A stretch of DNA of 64,000 nucleotides from positions 60,897-124,896 of the forward strand of contig NZ_JACHFJ010000008.1 in the NCBI RefSeq assembly GCF_014201825.1. Direction: 5' to 3'. The stretch's first letter is position 1. The number at the start of each line of letters is the position of its first letter. The position numbers and the translations under genes were made by a program. The notes beneath the pieces were generated by a model. That model saw nothing but the letters and a program-made list of their open reading frames with translations, had not been told where the DNA came from and made no database searches. The stretch comes from Acidocella aromatica. Lineage in GTDB: Bacteria; Pseudomonadota; Alphaproteobacteria; Acetobacterales; Acetobacteraceae. Shown in pieces: positions 34,445-43,231 of this stretch.

Positions 34445-34924
34445 ATGGCAGCAAATCAAGAGGCTTTGCGGGAGGCCGCCGCGTTGTTGCTGGGTGCGCG
34501 CGTTGGCACGTTGGCCACGGCGCAGGCGGGCGCGCCCCATGCGGCACTCGTCACCCCCGCGCTGGATGAGGACGCCCAGCCCCTTCTCCTGCTCTCCACG
34601 CTTGCGGTGCACACGCGTCAACTCAAGGCCAACCCGGCCTGCGCCCTGCTGGTGAGCGGTCCCGCCGCCTCCGAAAACCCGCAAACCGCCCCGCGTTTGT
34701 GTCTAACTGGTGAGGCCCGGCAAATCCCGCCCGAGCCGGCGCGGGCGCGCTTTCTCGCCGCGCATCCTTATGCGGTCCAATATGTGGATTTCGGAGATTT
34801 CGGTTTTTGGAAAATTTTTGTTCATGACACCCAGTATATCGGGGGGTTCGGGCGGGCAGTGCATTTGAATTTTGCCGCATTGCAGCATGAAATTTCTCAA
34901 CATCGAGCCTCTGGTTATGGTTGA
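34445..34924 (+). CDS. Pyridoxamine 5'-phosphate oxidase-fold protein (HugZ-like)
   Basis: A 159-residue split-barrel protein resembling the N-terminal domain of HugZ-type haem utilisation proteins: ALLLGARVGTLATAQAGAPHAALVTPALDEDAQPL at the start and FWKIFVHDTQYIGGFGRA at the end. ATG 34445 with GGGAGTGA upstream is the most likely start; earlier in-frame codons overlap the chvI promoter region. Flavin or haem binding is plausible but not proven. Confidence 0.7.
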   Translation: MAANQEALREAAALLLGARVGTLATAQAGAPHAALVTPALDEDAQPLLLLSTLAVHTRQLKANPACALLVSGPAASENPQTAPRLCLTGEARQIPPEPARARFLAAHPYAVQYVDFGDFGFWKIFVHDTQYIGGFGRAVHLNFAALQHEISQHRASGYG

Positions 34925-34991
34925 TGCCGCGTCCCCGCCTGCTTATGAAGGCCAAGGAACCCCAGCCGCCCAACAAGAAGAGGACGCTCCC

Positions 34992-36608
34992 GTGACCCAC
35001 TCGACCACCGCCACCGATCCGCGGGATAGCAAGGCCCTGTCCGGCACCGGCGTGCGCGCCACCGCCCCGCTGCATGCCAATCTCACCGCTCCGGCCCTCG
35101 TCGCCCATTCGCTACGCAAGGGCGAGGGCCGTCTCTCGGCCGATGGCGCGGTGATCGTGCGCACGGGTATCCATACCGGCCGCTCGGTGGCCGACAAATT
35201 CGTGGTCGACGAGCCTTCCACCACGGAGCATGTCTGGTGGGGCAAGGTGAACCAGAAGCTCCCGCGCGAGAAATACGAGGTGCTGAAGGGGCGCGTGCAG
35301 GCTTATCTGCAGGGCCGCGAGCTGTTCACGCAGGATGTCTATGCCGGGGCCGACCCCGAGAACCGCATCCGCGTGCGCCTGGTTACCACTGGCGCGTGGC
35401 ATGCGCTGTTCGCCCGCAACATGTTCATCCGCCCCAAGGCCGAGGAACTGGCTGGGTTCGAGCCGGATTACGTGATCCTGCACGCGCCGGACTTCCAGGC
35501 CGAGCCAGCGCTTGACGGCGTGCGTTCCGCCACCGCCATTGCGCTCTCCTTCGCCGAGAAGGTGATCATCATCGCCGGCACCGAGTATGCGGGCGAGATC
35601 AAGAAATCCATCTTCACGGTGATGAACTGGATCCTGCCCGAGCGCGGCGTGCTGCCCATGCACTGCTCCGCCAATATCGGCCCGGATGAGGATTCCGCCC
35701 TGTTCTTCGGCCTCTCCGGCACCGGCAAGACCACGCTCTCCTCCGATCCGACCCGCCGCCTGATCGGCGATGACGAGCATGGCTGGGGCCCGCAGGGCGT
35801 GTTCAATTTCGAAGGCGGCTGCTACGCCAAGGTCATCGACCTTAGCCAGAAGAGCGAGCCCGAGATCTGGGCGGCGACGCACCGCTTCGGCACCGTGCTG
35901 GAGAACGTGGTGGCCGACCCGCATGGCCGCCTCGACCTGACCGACAAGACCTTCACCGAGAACACCCGCGCCTGCTATCCGGTGGAGTTCATCCCGAATG
36001 TGGAGCTCTCCGGCCGTGGCGGCACGCCGCGCAACGTGGTGATGCTGACGGCTGACGCCTTCGGCGTACTGCCGCCGATCTCGCGCCTCACCCCGGCCCA
36101 GGCCATGTACCATTACCTCTCCGGCTATACCGCCCGCGTGGCGGGTACCGAGAAGGGGCTGGGCGCCGAGCCGCAGGCCACCTTCTCCACCTGCTATGGC
36201 TCGCCCTTCCTGCCGCGCCACCCGCAGGTTTACGGCAAGCTGTTGCAACAGCTCATCAAGGAGCATGGCACCTCGTGCTGGCTGGTGAACACCGGCTGGA
36301 CCGGTGGTGCCTATGGCGTGGGCAAGCGCATGTCCATCGCCCATACCCGCGCTTTGCTGCGCGCCGCCCTGGCGGGCGAGCTGGACAATGTGAGCTACCG
36401 CACCGACCCGTTCTTCGGCCTCGCCATCCCCGAGCATGTGAACGGCGTGCCGGATGAGGTGCTCGACCCGCGCTCCGCCTGGGCCGACAAGGCGGCTTAC
36501 GACGAAGCCGCCAAGGGGCTTGTGCAGCGCTTCATCGAGAATTTCTCGTCCTTCGCCGAGCATGTGGACGAGGACGTGAAGGCGGCGGCGATCAAGGCCG
36601 CCGCGTAA
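34992..36608 (+). CDS. pckA: Phosphoenolpyruvate carboxykinase (ATP)
   Basis: A 538-residue gluconeogenic enzyme making PEP from oxaloacetate. The kinase P-loop is FFGLSGTGKTTLSSD, the metal-binding region includes DDEHGWG, and the active site has YAGEIKKSIF and MHCSANIG. I start at GTG 34992, preceded by AAGAGGA, which gives the usual family length; the frame upstream is open to 34872 but overlaps the previous gene. The proximity to chvI/chvG is a conserved alphaproteobacterial arrangement. Confidence 0.96.
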   Translation: MTHSTTATDPRDSKALSGTGVRATAPLHANLTAPALVAHSLRKGEGRLSADGAVIVRTGIHTGRSVADKFVVDEPSTTEHVWWGKVNQKLPREKYEVLKGRVQAYLQGRELFTQDVYAGADPENRIRVRLVTTGAWHALFARNMFIRPKAEELAGFEPDYVILHAPDFQAEPALDGVRSATAIALSFAEKVIIIAGTEYAGEIKKSIFTVMNWILPERGVLPMHCSANIGPDEDSALFFGLSGTGKTTLSSDPTRRLIGDDEHGWGPQGVFNFEGGCYAKVIDLSQKSEPEIWAATHRFGTVLENVVADPHGRLDLTDKTFTENTRACYPVEFIPNVELSGRGGTPRNVVMLTADAFGVLPPISRLTPAQAMYHYLSGYTARVAGTEKGLGAEPQATFSTCYGSPFLPRHPQVYGKLLQQLIKEHGTSCWLVNTGWTGGAYGVGKRMSIAHTRALLRAALAGELDNVSYRTDPFFGLAIPEHVNGVPDEVLDPRSAWADKAAYDEAAKGLVQRFIENFSSFAEHVDEDVKAAAIKAAA

Positions 36609-36616
36609 AGCAGGGG

Positions 36617-36633
36617 GGCGGGCTTAGCCCGCC
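36617..36633. terminator. Hairpin between pckA and tlyA
   Basis: A perfect seven-base stem (GGCGGGC with GCCCGCC) with a three-base loop spans the 15-base gap between convergent pckA and tlyA and includes the tlyA stop codon. No uridine tract of note follows, so this is at best a weak bidirectional terminator. Confidence 0.4.
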
Positions 36634-37364
36634 TTCACCGCACCAATCAGAAATTCCACATTCCCCTCCGGGCCCTTGATCGGGCTCGGGGTGATGCCCA
36701 GCACTTTCCAGCCGGGCAGGGAGCCAAACCACGCCTCGATGCGCTGGCAAACCTCCTCATGCACCGCCGTGTCGCGCACCACCCCGCCTTTGCCCACCTG
36801 GCCGGGTCCGGCCTCGAATTGCGGCTTGATCAGCGCAATGGCGAAGGCCCCCGGCGCGCACAGGCCAAGCCCTGCGGGCAGCACGGTTTGCAGCCCGATG
36901 AAGCTGGCGTCGCAAACCAACGCGCCGATTGGCTCGGGGATAGTCTCGGTAGTGAGGTGGCGGGCATTGGTCTTCTCCAGCACCACCACGCGCGGGTCGG
37001 AGCGCAGTTTCCAGGCCAATTGCCCGTGGCCGACATCCACGGCATAGACCTTGGCCGCCCCGTGGGTGAGCAGCACATCGGTAAAGCCGCCGGTCGAAGC
37101 GCCGACATCCAGGCAGACCCGCCCCTCGGGGCTCAGGCCGAAATGCTCCAGCCCATGTGCCAGCTTCACCCCGCCGCGCGAGACCCAGGGGTGGTCCTGC
37201 CCCTTTACGGAGAGTTGCGAGTCCTCGGGCAGCATGTCGCCGGATTTTTGCACCCGCGCCGTACCGGCATAAACCAGCCCGGCCATGATGAGCGCCTGCG
37301 CCTTGGCGCGGGACTCCACGAGGCCGGAATTGACGAGCATGAGATCGGCGCGCTGCTTGGGCAT
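36624..37364 (-). CDS. tlyA: TlyA-type rRNA methyltransferase/hemolysin family protein
   Basis: A 246-residue protein: an N-terminal S4 RNA-binding domain (RADLMLVNSGLVESRAKAQALIMAG) followed by an FtsJ/RrmJ-like methyltransferase domain with the SAM motif CLDVGASTGGFTDVLL, DVGHGQLAWKL, and KPQFEAGPGQVGKGGVVRD. TlyA methylates ribosomal RNA. A start at ATG 37385 is also possible. It is six bases downstream of the crotonase gene on the same strand. Confidence 0.92.
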   Translation of the reverse strand: MPKQRADLMLVNSGLVESRAKAQALIMAGLVYAGTARVQKSGDMLPEDSQLSVKGQDHPWVSRGGVKLAHGLEHFGLSPEGRVCLDVGASTGGFTDVLLTHGAAKVYAVDVGHGQLAWKLRSDPRVVVLEKTNARHLTTETIPEPIGALVCDASFIGLQTVLPAGLGLCAPGAFAIALIKPQFEAGPGQVGKGGVVRDTAVHEEVCQRIEAWFGSLPGWKVLGITPSPIKGPEGNVEFLIGAVKAG

Positions 37365-37391
37365 GGTCCGGCGGGCATAGTCCATCCGGCC

Positions 37392-38159
37392 CTAATCGCC
37401 AAACACCGGTGTGCGGTTCTCCCGTGCAGCGGCGCGGGTCTCGGCATGTTCGGGCGAGGCGAGCAGCGCCTCCTGCTCCACCGACTCAGCCAGCAGCAGG
37501 GCAGGGGCATCGGCCTCGCTGTTCAGCAGGCGCTTCGCGGCACGGATGGCGGGCGGGCTTTGGCTGGCGATGTGCTTGGCCAAAGCCAGGGCCTCGGCGC
37601 GCGGATCGTCCGCCAAGCGCGTCACCAGCCCCAATCTGGCAGCCTCATCCCCCAGAAATTTGCGTGCGGTGTAGATCAGCTCCCGAGCCACATCGTCGCG
37701 CACCAGGCGGCGCAGCAGGGGAAAGCCCGCCATGTCCGGCACTAGCCCCCAGTGCGTTTCCAGCACCGAGAACTGCGTTTGCGGCGCGGCAATGCGGATA
37801 TCCGCGCCGAGCATGATCTGAAACCCTGCCCCAAAGGCGAAGCCATGCACGGCGGCGATCACCGGCACCGGTAATTGCCGCCAGCCCCAGGCTGCGTGCT
37901 GGTAGATATTCGCGGCACCTTGGGTGCGGGGGCGCAGGGGAATGGTCTGCTTCAGGGCGTCCAGATCCGCCCCGGCGCAAAAGCCGCGCCCCTCGCCGGA
38001 GAGAACCACGCAGCGCAGGCCCGGCAGGCGGGCGAGCCGCGTCGTCATGGCCGCGATGGCCTCGAACATCTCGTGATTGAGCGCGTTGATCTTATCGGGC
38101 CGGTTGAGGCGGATATCCGCCACCCCGGCCGCGATGCTGGCTGTCATCAGCTCCGCCAT
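37392..38159 (-). CDS. Crotonase/enoyl-CoA hydratase family protein
   Basis: A 255-residue crotonase. The oxyanion-hole segments are GRGFCAGADLDAL and HGFAFGAGFQI. The Glu of the first catalytic position of rat hydratase appears replaced by Gln (GFQIMLGADI), while VLETHWGLVPDMAG keeps a Glu and adds an Asp, as in isomerase-type members. The substrate is therefore uncertain. It precedes tlyA on the same strand. Confidence 0.85.
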   Translation of the reverse strand: MAELMTASIAAGVADIRLNRPDKINALNHEMFEAIAAMTTRLARLPGLRCVVLSGEGRGFCAGADLDALKQTIPLRPRTQGAANIYQHAAWGWRQLPVPVIAAVHGFAFGAGFQIMLGADIRIAAPQTQFSVLETHWGLVPDMAGFPLLRRLVRDDVARELIYTARKFLGDEAARLGLVTRLADDPRAEALALAKHIASQSPPAIRAAKRLLNSEADAPALLLAESVEQEALLASPEHAETRAAARENRTPVFGD

Positions 38160-38246
38160 GCCACTCCCCTTGTCTGCGTTGGCCGCATGTTGCGTGTCCC
38201 GGCTGAGTGCAGGTTGTCTCGTTACGCGTGCAAGTTCAATCCTTTT

Positions 38247-39191
38247 TCAGCCCTCCTTGGCCAGCCGGGCCAGCGCCGCCCGGTATTCGGTGCCGAGGCG
38301 CTCCACTAGCCTGGCCACCGGCACCACCGCCTTCACCGCGCCGATGCCCTGGCCAGCGCCCCAGATATCCCGCCACGCCTTGGCCTCGCTGCCCGGCGCT
38401 TCGGCGAAGTTCATGTGCTGGGTTTCGGCGGCTTTCAGGGCGGCGGGGTCCAACCCGGCGGCCTCGATGCTGGGGATGAGGTAATTGCCATGCACGCCGG
38501 TGAAATGGTCGGTGTAGAAAATATCCTTGGCGGCACTCTCCACGATCATTTTCTTGTAGCGCGCATCGGCGGTGGCTTCCTCGGTGGCGATGAAGGCCGA
38601 GCCGATATAGGCGAGATCCGCCCCCAGCGCCCGCGCGGCGGCGATGGCGTTGCCATTGGCGATGGCCCCCGAGAGCGCCAGCGGGCCGGAGAACCATTCG
38701 CGGATTTCCTGCACCAAAGCGAAGGGTGATTGCGTGCCCGCATGCCCGCCCGCCCCGGCGGCCACGGCTACCAGCCCGTCCGCCCCGCGCTCGATGGCCT
38801 TGTGCGCGAATTCATCGTTGATGATGTCGTGGAACACGATGCCGCCATAGGAATGCACAGCCTCGTTCACCTCGGGCCGCGCGCCCAGCGAGGAGATGAC
38901 CACCGGCACTTGGTACTTCACCACCAAGGCGAGGTCTTCCGCGAGCCGCGTGTTGCTCTTGTGGACGATCAGGTTCACCGCGAAGGGCGCGTCCTTCTCC
39001 GTCAGCTCCCGGCGCAGTTGTTGCAGCCATTGCTCCAGCATGCCCGAGGGCCGGGCGTTGAGCGAGGGGAAAGACCCCACCACCCCCGCGCGGCACTGGG
39101 CGAGCACCAGCTCCGGGCGGGAGATGAGGAACATCGGCGAGGCGATGACGGGAATGGAAAGTCGGCCCCGGAAGAGTTCAGGTGTGGACAT
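38247..39191 (-). CDS. Nitronate monooxygenase family protein
   Basis: A 314-residue FMN-dependent TIM-barrel enzyme of the 2-nitropropane dioxygenase family. Typical segments are IPVIASPMFLISRPELV, then GVVGSFPSLNARP, HDIINDEFAHKAIERGADGLVAVAAGAGGH and LSGAIANGNAIAAARALGADLAYIGSAFI. It detoxifies nitronates. AGGAGG lies upstream of the ATG. It stands alone, divergent from the thioesterase gene. Confidence 0.9.
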   Translation of the reverse strand: MSTPELFRGRLSIPVIASPMFLISRPELVLAQCRAGVVGSFPSLNARPSGMLEQWLQQLRRELTEKDAPFAVNLIVHKSNTRLAEDLALVVKYQVPVVISSLGARPEVNEAVHSYGGIVFHDIINDEFAHKAIERGADGLVAVAAGAGGHAGTQSPFALVQEIREWFSGPLALSGAIANGNAIAAARALGADLAYIGSAFIATEEATADARYKKMIVESAAKDIFYTDHFTGVHGNYLIPSIEAAGLDPAALKAAETQHMNFAEAPGSEAKAWRDIWGAGQGIGAVKAVVPVARLVERLGTEYRAALARLAKEG

Positions 39192-39319
39192 TTTGGTTTG
39201 TTTCCTCCTGTTTTGGTGAGGCTATCATTCCCCGTGCCACGCCCGCCGTAAAGTGGTTTTGACAGCGCCGTATTTCAGGACATAGTCTTTGCCCCATAAC
39301 AACCAAGGGGAGTGAAGCC

Positions 39320-39772
39320 ATGGCTCTGCACGACGATCCGGCGCGGCTCGATATCGCCAATTATCCGCTGCGCTACACCAGCCGCGTGCTGTTCGCGGAC
39401 ATGGACGGCTTCCGCCATCTCAACAATGTCGCCATCGCCCGGTTTTTCGAGGAAGGACGCGCCGCGGGGATGATCGAGGCGTTTGGCATCGACAGCCTGC
39501 TCAACCCGCCCGAGGGGCGGATCATGCTGCTGGCCTCCAACACCATCGACTATATCGCCCAGGCCTATTACCCCGGCGATGTCGAAATCGGCTCCTCCAT
39601 CCTGCGCATCGGCGGCTCGTCCTTCCTGCTGGCGCAGGCGGCGTTCCAGAACGGCAAATGCTTCGCCCTGGCGAACGGCACCATGGTGAAGGCGCTGCAT
39701 AATAAAGCTGACCCGCTCACCGAGGATGAGCGGGCCAAGTTGCATGGTTTCGCCTTCAGGGGCGGGGTTTAG
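39320..39772 (+). CDS. Acyl-CoA thioesterase, hotdog fold
   Basis: A 150-residue 4-hydroxybenzoyl-CoA thioesterase-like protein. The catalytic region FADMDGFRHLNNVAIARFFEEGR carries the Asp of this family, and the central helix is followed by strands with VEIGSSILRIGGSSFLL. It probably hydrolyses acyl-CoA. Its stop overlaps the end of the convergent acyl-CoA synthetase gene by four bases. Confidence 0.85.
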   Translation: MALHDDPARLDIANYPLRYTSRVLFADMDGFRHLNNVAIARFFEEGRAAGMIEAFGIDSLLNPPEGRIMLLASNTIDYIAQAYYPGDVEIGSSILRIGGSSFLLAQAAFQNGKCFALANGTMVKALHNKADPLTEDERAKLHGFAFRGGV

Positions 39773-41652
39773 CCCACAGCGGCGAAGGCCTCGCGGATCT
39801 GGTCCAGGACGCTGGCATCCTCGATGGTGCCGGGTACGGTGACCGGCTCGCCATTGGCGATCTTCTTCATCGCCGCGCGGAGGATTTTGCCTGAGCGGGT
39901 CTTGGGCAGGCGGGGCACCACCATCACCTCGCGGAACGCCGCCACGGGGCCGATCTTCTCGCGCACCAGGGCGATCAGCTCGGCCTCCACCTGCTTCGGG
40001 TCGCGCTCCACGCCCGCCTTCAGCACGACAAGGCCGCAGGGAATTTCGCCCTTCACCTCGTCCGACCGGGCGATGACCGCGCATTCCGCGATGTCCTTAT
40101 GGCTGGCGACAACCTCCTCCATCGCCCCGGTGGAGAGGCGGTGCCCGGCGACGTTGATGATGTCGTCCGTGCGGCCCATGATCCAGACATCGCCATCCTC
40201 GTCGATCATCCCGGCATCGCCGGTGCGGTACCAGCCGGGGAAGGCCTTGAGATAGGCGCTGACATAGCCCTCGTCGTTCTGCCACAGCGTGGGGCCGCAG
40301 CCGGGCGGCATGGGCAGGCGGATGCACAGATTCCCCACCGTGCCGCGCCCCACCGGCTCGCCGGCTTCGTCCAGCGCTTGCACGTCGTAGCCGGGTGAAG
40401 GACGCCCGCCCGAGCCTGGCTTGAACGGGGTGAGCCCGAGCCCGAGGAAGCGCGAGGTGATCGGCCAGCCGGTTTCCGTCTGCCACCAATTATCGATTAC
40501 CGGCTTGTCCAGCAGCTTCTGGATCCACACGGCGGTTGGCGGGTCGCAGCGCTCGCCCGCGAGGAACAACGCCTGGAGGCTGGAGAGATCGTATTTGCGC
40601 AGGTAATCGCCCGCGAAATCCTGCTGCTTGATGGCGCGCAAAGCGGTGGGCGCGGTGAACATGGTCTTCACCTTGTGCTGCTCGATGACGCGCCAGAACG
40701 CTCCGGCATCCGGCGTGCCCACGGGCTTGCCCTCGTAGATGATGGTGGTCGCCCCCACCAGCAGCGGGCCGTACACCACGTAGGAATGCCCCACCGCCCA
40801 GCCGACATCGGCGGCGGCCCACATCACCTCGCCAGCGCCCACGCCGTAGGTGGTCTTCATGCTCTGCGCCAGGGCGACGGCGTGGCCGCCATTGTCGCGC
40901 ACCACGCCTTTGGGGCGGCCGGTGGTGCCGGAGGTGTAGAGGATATAGAGCGGGTGGGTGGCTTCCACGCTCACCGGGTCTGTCGGTTCGGCGGCGGTCT
41001 CGGCGGCGATGAAATCATGGTCCAGCCCCGGCGTCATCTGTGCCTGGCAGGCCGGGCGCTGGAAGATCAGGCACGCCTCGGGCTTGTGGTCGGCAAGCTC
41101 CAGCGCGGCATCGAGCATCGGCTTGTAGGCGATGAGGCGGCCCGGTTCCAACCCGCAGGAGGCGGCGATGATGGCCTTGGGCTTGGCGTCCGAGATGCGG
41201 GCGGCCAGCTCAGGCGGAGCAAAACCGCCGAACACCATGGAATGGATGACCCCCAACCGCGCGCAGGCGAGCATGGAGAACGCGGCCTCTGGCACCATCG
41301 GCATGTAGATGACGACGCGGTCGCCCTTGCTCACTCCGAGCTTGCGCAGCGCCCCGGCGATCTTGGCCACGCGGTCGCGGGCCTCGGTATAGGTGATTTT
41401 GAGCAGTTTGCCTTCCATCGGGCTGTCCCAGATGATGGCAATGCGGTCCCCATGCCCGGCGGCGATGTGGCGGTCGAGGCAGTTGTAAGAGGTGTTGAGC
41501 TTGGCATCGGGGAACCAGGCGCCGTAGGGGCCGGTTGCGCCGTCGAAGATTTTGTCCGGGGCTTTGTCCCAGTCGATGAGTTTGGCGCATTCGGCCCAGT
41601 AGCTGTCGGGGTTGGCCTGCCAGCCGGCATAGAGAGAGGTATAGGCGGTCAT
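39769..41652 (-). CDS. prpE: Propionate/acetate--CoA ligase, PrpE-like
   Basis: A 627-residue AMP-forming acyl-CoA synthetase. The signature YTSGTTGRPKGVVRDNGGH, with the PrpE-typical VRDNGGH ending, is near residue 240, and the C-terminal GRTDDIINVAGHRLSTG and PKTRSGKILR, with the acetylatable Lys, are present. It activates propionate or acetate. GGAGAG lies eight bases before the ATG. It is 83 bases downstream of a SatP-type carrier, giving an uptake-and-activation pair. Confidence 0.92.
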   Translation of the reverse strand: MTAYTSLYAGWQANPDSYWAECAKLIDWDKAPDKIFDGATGPYGAWFPDAKLNTSYNCLDRHIAAGHGDRIAIIWDSPMEGKLLKITYTEARDRVAKIAGALRKLGVSKGDRVVIYMPMVPEAAFSMLACARLGVIHSMVFGGFAPPELAARISDAKPKAIIAASCGLEPGRLIAYKPMLDAALELADHKPEACLIFQRPACQAQMTPGLDHDFIAAETAAEPTDPVSVEATHPLYILYTSGTTGRPKGVVRDNGGHAVALAQSMKTTYGVGAGEVMWAAADVGWAVGHSYVVYGPLLVGATTIIYEGKPVGTPDAGAFWRVIEQHKVKTMFTAPTALRAIKQQDFAGDYLRKYDLSSLQALFLAGERCDPPTAVWIQKLLDKPVIDNWWQTETGWPITSRFLGLGLTPFKPGSGGRPSPGYDVQALDEAGEPVGRGTVGNLCIRLPMPPGCGPTLWQNDEGYVSAYLKAFPGWYRTGDAGMIDEDGDVWIMGRTDDIINVAGHRLSTGAMEEVVASHKDIAECAVIARSDEVKGEIPCGLVVLKAGVERDPKQVEAELIALVREKIGPVAAFREVMVVPRLPKTRSGKILRAAMKKIANGEPVTVPGTIEDASVLDQIREAFAAVG

Positions 41653-41735
41653 CGGGGCGTCTCTCCGGAAATGTCTTGATTATCGATAGAACGAAAAAGG
41701 GGTGGCCACTGGCCACCCCTGCGATGATCGGCTGG

Positions 41736-42314
41736 TTAAGCGCGTGTGCCGAGTGGCAGCACGGTCTTGCCGTGCGCCTCGTTGATGACTTCCGCCGCCC
41801 CCGTGTAGAAGGCCAGCGCCGCGGTGATGAGCCCGCCATAGCCGCCGATGGTGCCGAGCAGGGGGTTGCCCAGCAGCTTGCCGAAGCCGAGCAGGAAGAA
41901 GGTCGGTACCAGCGCGGTGAAGACCAGGAACACGGCGCGGTTGAGAGCGAAGGTGGCAATCCACATGGCGAAGGTGAGCGCGCCCCACACGAAGAGATAC
42001 CAGGCGACAGCGGCGCCGACATCGGCCCCGGCGACGGTGGCGGGGATCCCGCCCACGAAGAACTTCACGAACAGCGCGAAGCTCCACCAGAACGCGCCGT
42101 AAGAGCAGAAGGCGACGAAGCCGAAGGTGTTGCCCTTGGCCATCTCCATGAGGCCGGCGAAGAACTGGGCGGTGCCGCCAAAGGCGAAGGCCATGGCGAG
42201 CACCAGCGGCATCAAGGCGCCCTCGGGCAGGAGCCCGGCATTGGCCATGCTGAGCAGCCAGGTGGTGAGAGCAAAGCCGAAGAGCCCAAGCGGGGCCGGG
42301 TTGGCAAGTTTCAT
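41736..42314 (-). CDS. satP: Acetate transporter SatP/YaaH (GPR1/FUN34 family)
   Basis: A 192-residue membrane protein of six helices. The family signature NPAPLGLFGFA opens the protein, and the AFGGTAQFFAGLMEMAKGNTFG segment is characteristic. AGGAGG precedes the ATG. The family moves acetate and succinate with protons. It lies upstream of the acyl-CoA synthetase on the same strand. Confidence 0.94.
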   Translation of the reverse strand: MKLANPAPLGLFGFALTTWLLSMANAGLLPEGALMPLVLAMAFAFGGTAQFFAGLMEMAKGNTFGFVAFCSYGAFWWSFALFVKFFVGGIPATVAGADVGAAVAWYLFVWGALTFAMWIATFALNRAVFLVFTALVPTFFLLGFGKLLGNPLLGTIGGYGGLITAALAFYTGAAEVINEAHGKTVLPLGTRA

Positions 42315-42457
42315 TCTTGGTATTCCTCCTGCGAATTCGGACGTTTTTTATACGTTATCCCAGTTCCGACGATTGGTGTCAGAACCGGATTGATTATTGC
42401 CGATTTCGTGGAAAATGTAAAATAGTGCACTAATGCGCCATAACGGCGCAATCTGCT

Positions 42458-43231
42458 TCAGATGACCGGAGTGGCCACGCCGTCCATGCCGATGGTGACG
42501 CCGCTGACATAGCCCGCTTTCTCCGAGGCCAGGAACACCGCCATGTTGGCGATGTCCGCAGGCTCGGCCATGCGGCCCAGCCCGATATCGGCGACGGCCC
42601 GCTCCAGCGCCTGCTCGGTGCTGATGCCCTCGCGCTGGGCTTTGGTTTCAATGAAGCCGGTGACGCGCCCGGTGGCGGTGATCCCTGGATTGAGGCCCAC
42701 AACCCGCACACTCTGGCGCCCATAGGCGGCGGCGAGCCCTGCGGTGGCCAGCATGAGCGCGGCATTGGCCGCCCCGCCCGCGATATGCACCGGGTTGGCG
42801 ACCTTGCCGCCATTGCCGATGATGTTGACGATAACGCCCGACCCACGCGCCGCCATGGATTTCACCACAGGGTCGATAACATTGATGTAACTGAAGAATT
42901 TCGCATCCAGCGCGGCGCGCCACAAAGCCGGGGTCAGCTCCTCGGGGGCCACGCGCTTGGCCGCACCGGCGCTGTTCACCAGCACGTCCACCGGGCCGAT
43001 CGTAGCCTGCACATCCGCCAGCATGGCGGTGGCTTGGGCGGCGTCGGTCAGGTCGGCGGTGAAACCGGCTGCGGTGGGCAGGTCCACCAACGCGGCATCG
43101 ACATGCGCCGGATTGCGCGAGCAGATGGCCACGCGTGCACCCTCGGCCAGAAAAGCCTGGGCACAGGCGAAGCCGATACCCCTGGACCCGCCCGTGATAA
43201 GGACGGTTTTGCCGCCGAGCCCGAGTTCCAT
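42458..43231 (-). CDS. Short-chain dehydrogenase/reductase
   Basis: A 257-residue classical SDR. The dinucleotide-binding motif VLITGGSRGIGFACA is at the N-terminus, with a VLVNSAGAAKR segment at the NAG position. The usual catalytic tyrosine pattern YxxxK is not obvious in the expected place, where GAANAALMLATAGLA reads instead, so the enzyme may be divergent. The ATG shares one base with the hemA stop, indicating co-transcription. Confidence 0.85.
   Translation of the reverse strand: MELGLGGKTVLITGGSRGIGFACAQAFLAEGARVAICSRNPAHVDAALVDLPTAAGFTADLTDAAQATAMLADVQATIGPVDVLVNSAGAAKRVAPEELTPALWRAALDAKFFSYINVIDPVVKSMAARGSGVIVNIIGNGGKVANPVHIAGGAANAALMLATAGLAAAYGRQSVRVVGLNPGITATGRVTGFIETKAQREGISTEQALERAVADIGLGRMAEPADIANMAVFLASEKAGYVSGVTIGMDGVATPVI

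Noticed and set aside
35112..36563. A 483-codon antisense frame across pckA
   Set aside because: pckA motifs on the plus strand are complete; the antisense product has no recognisable domain.
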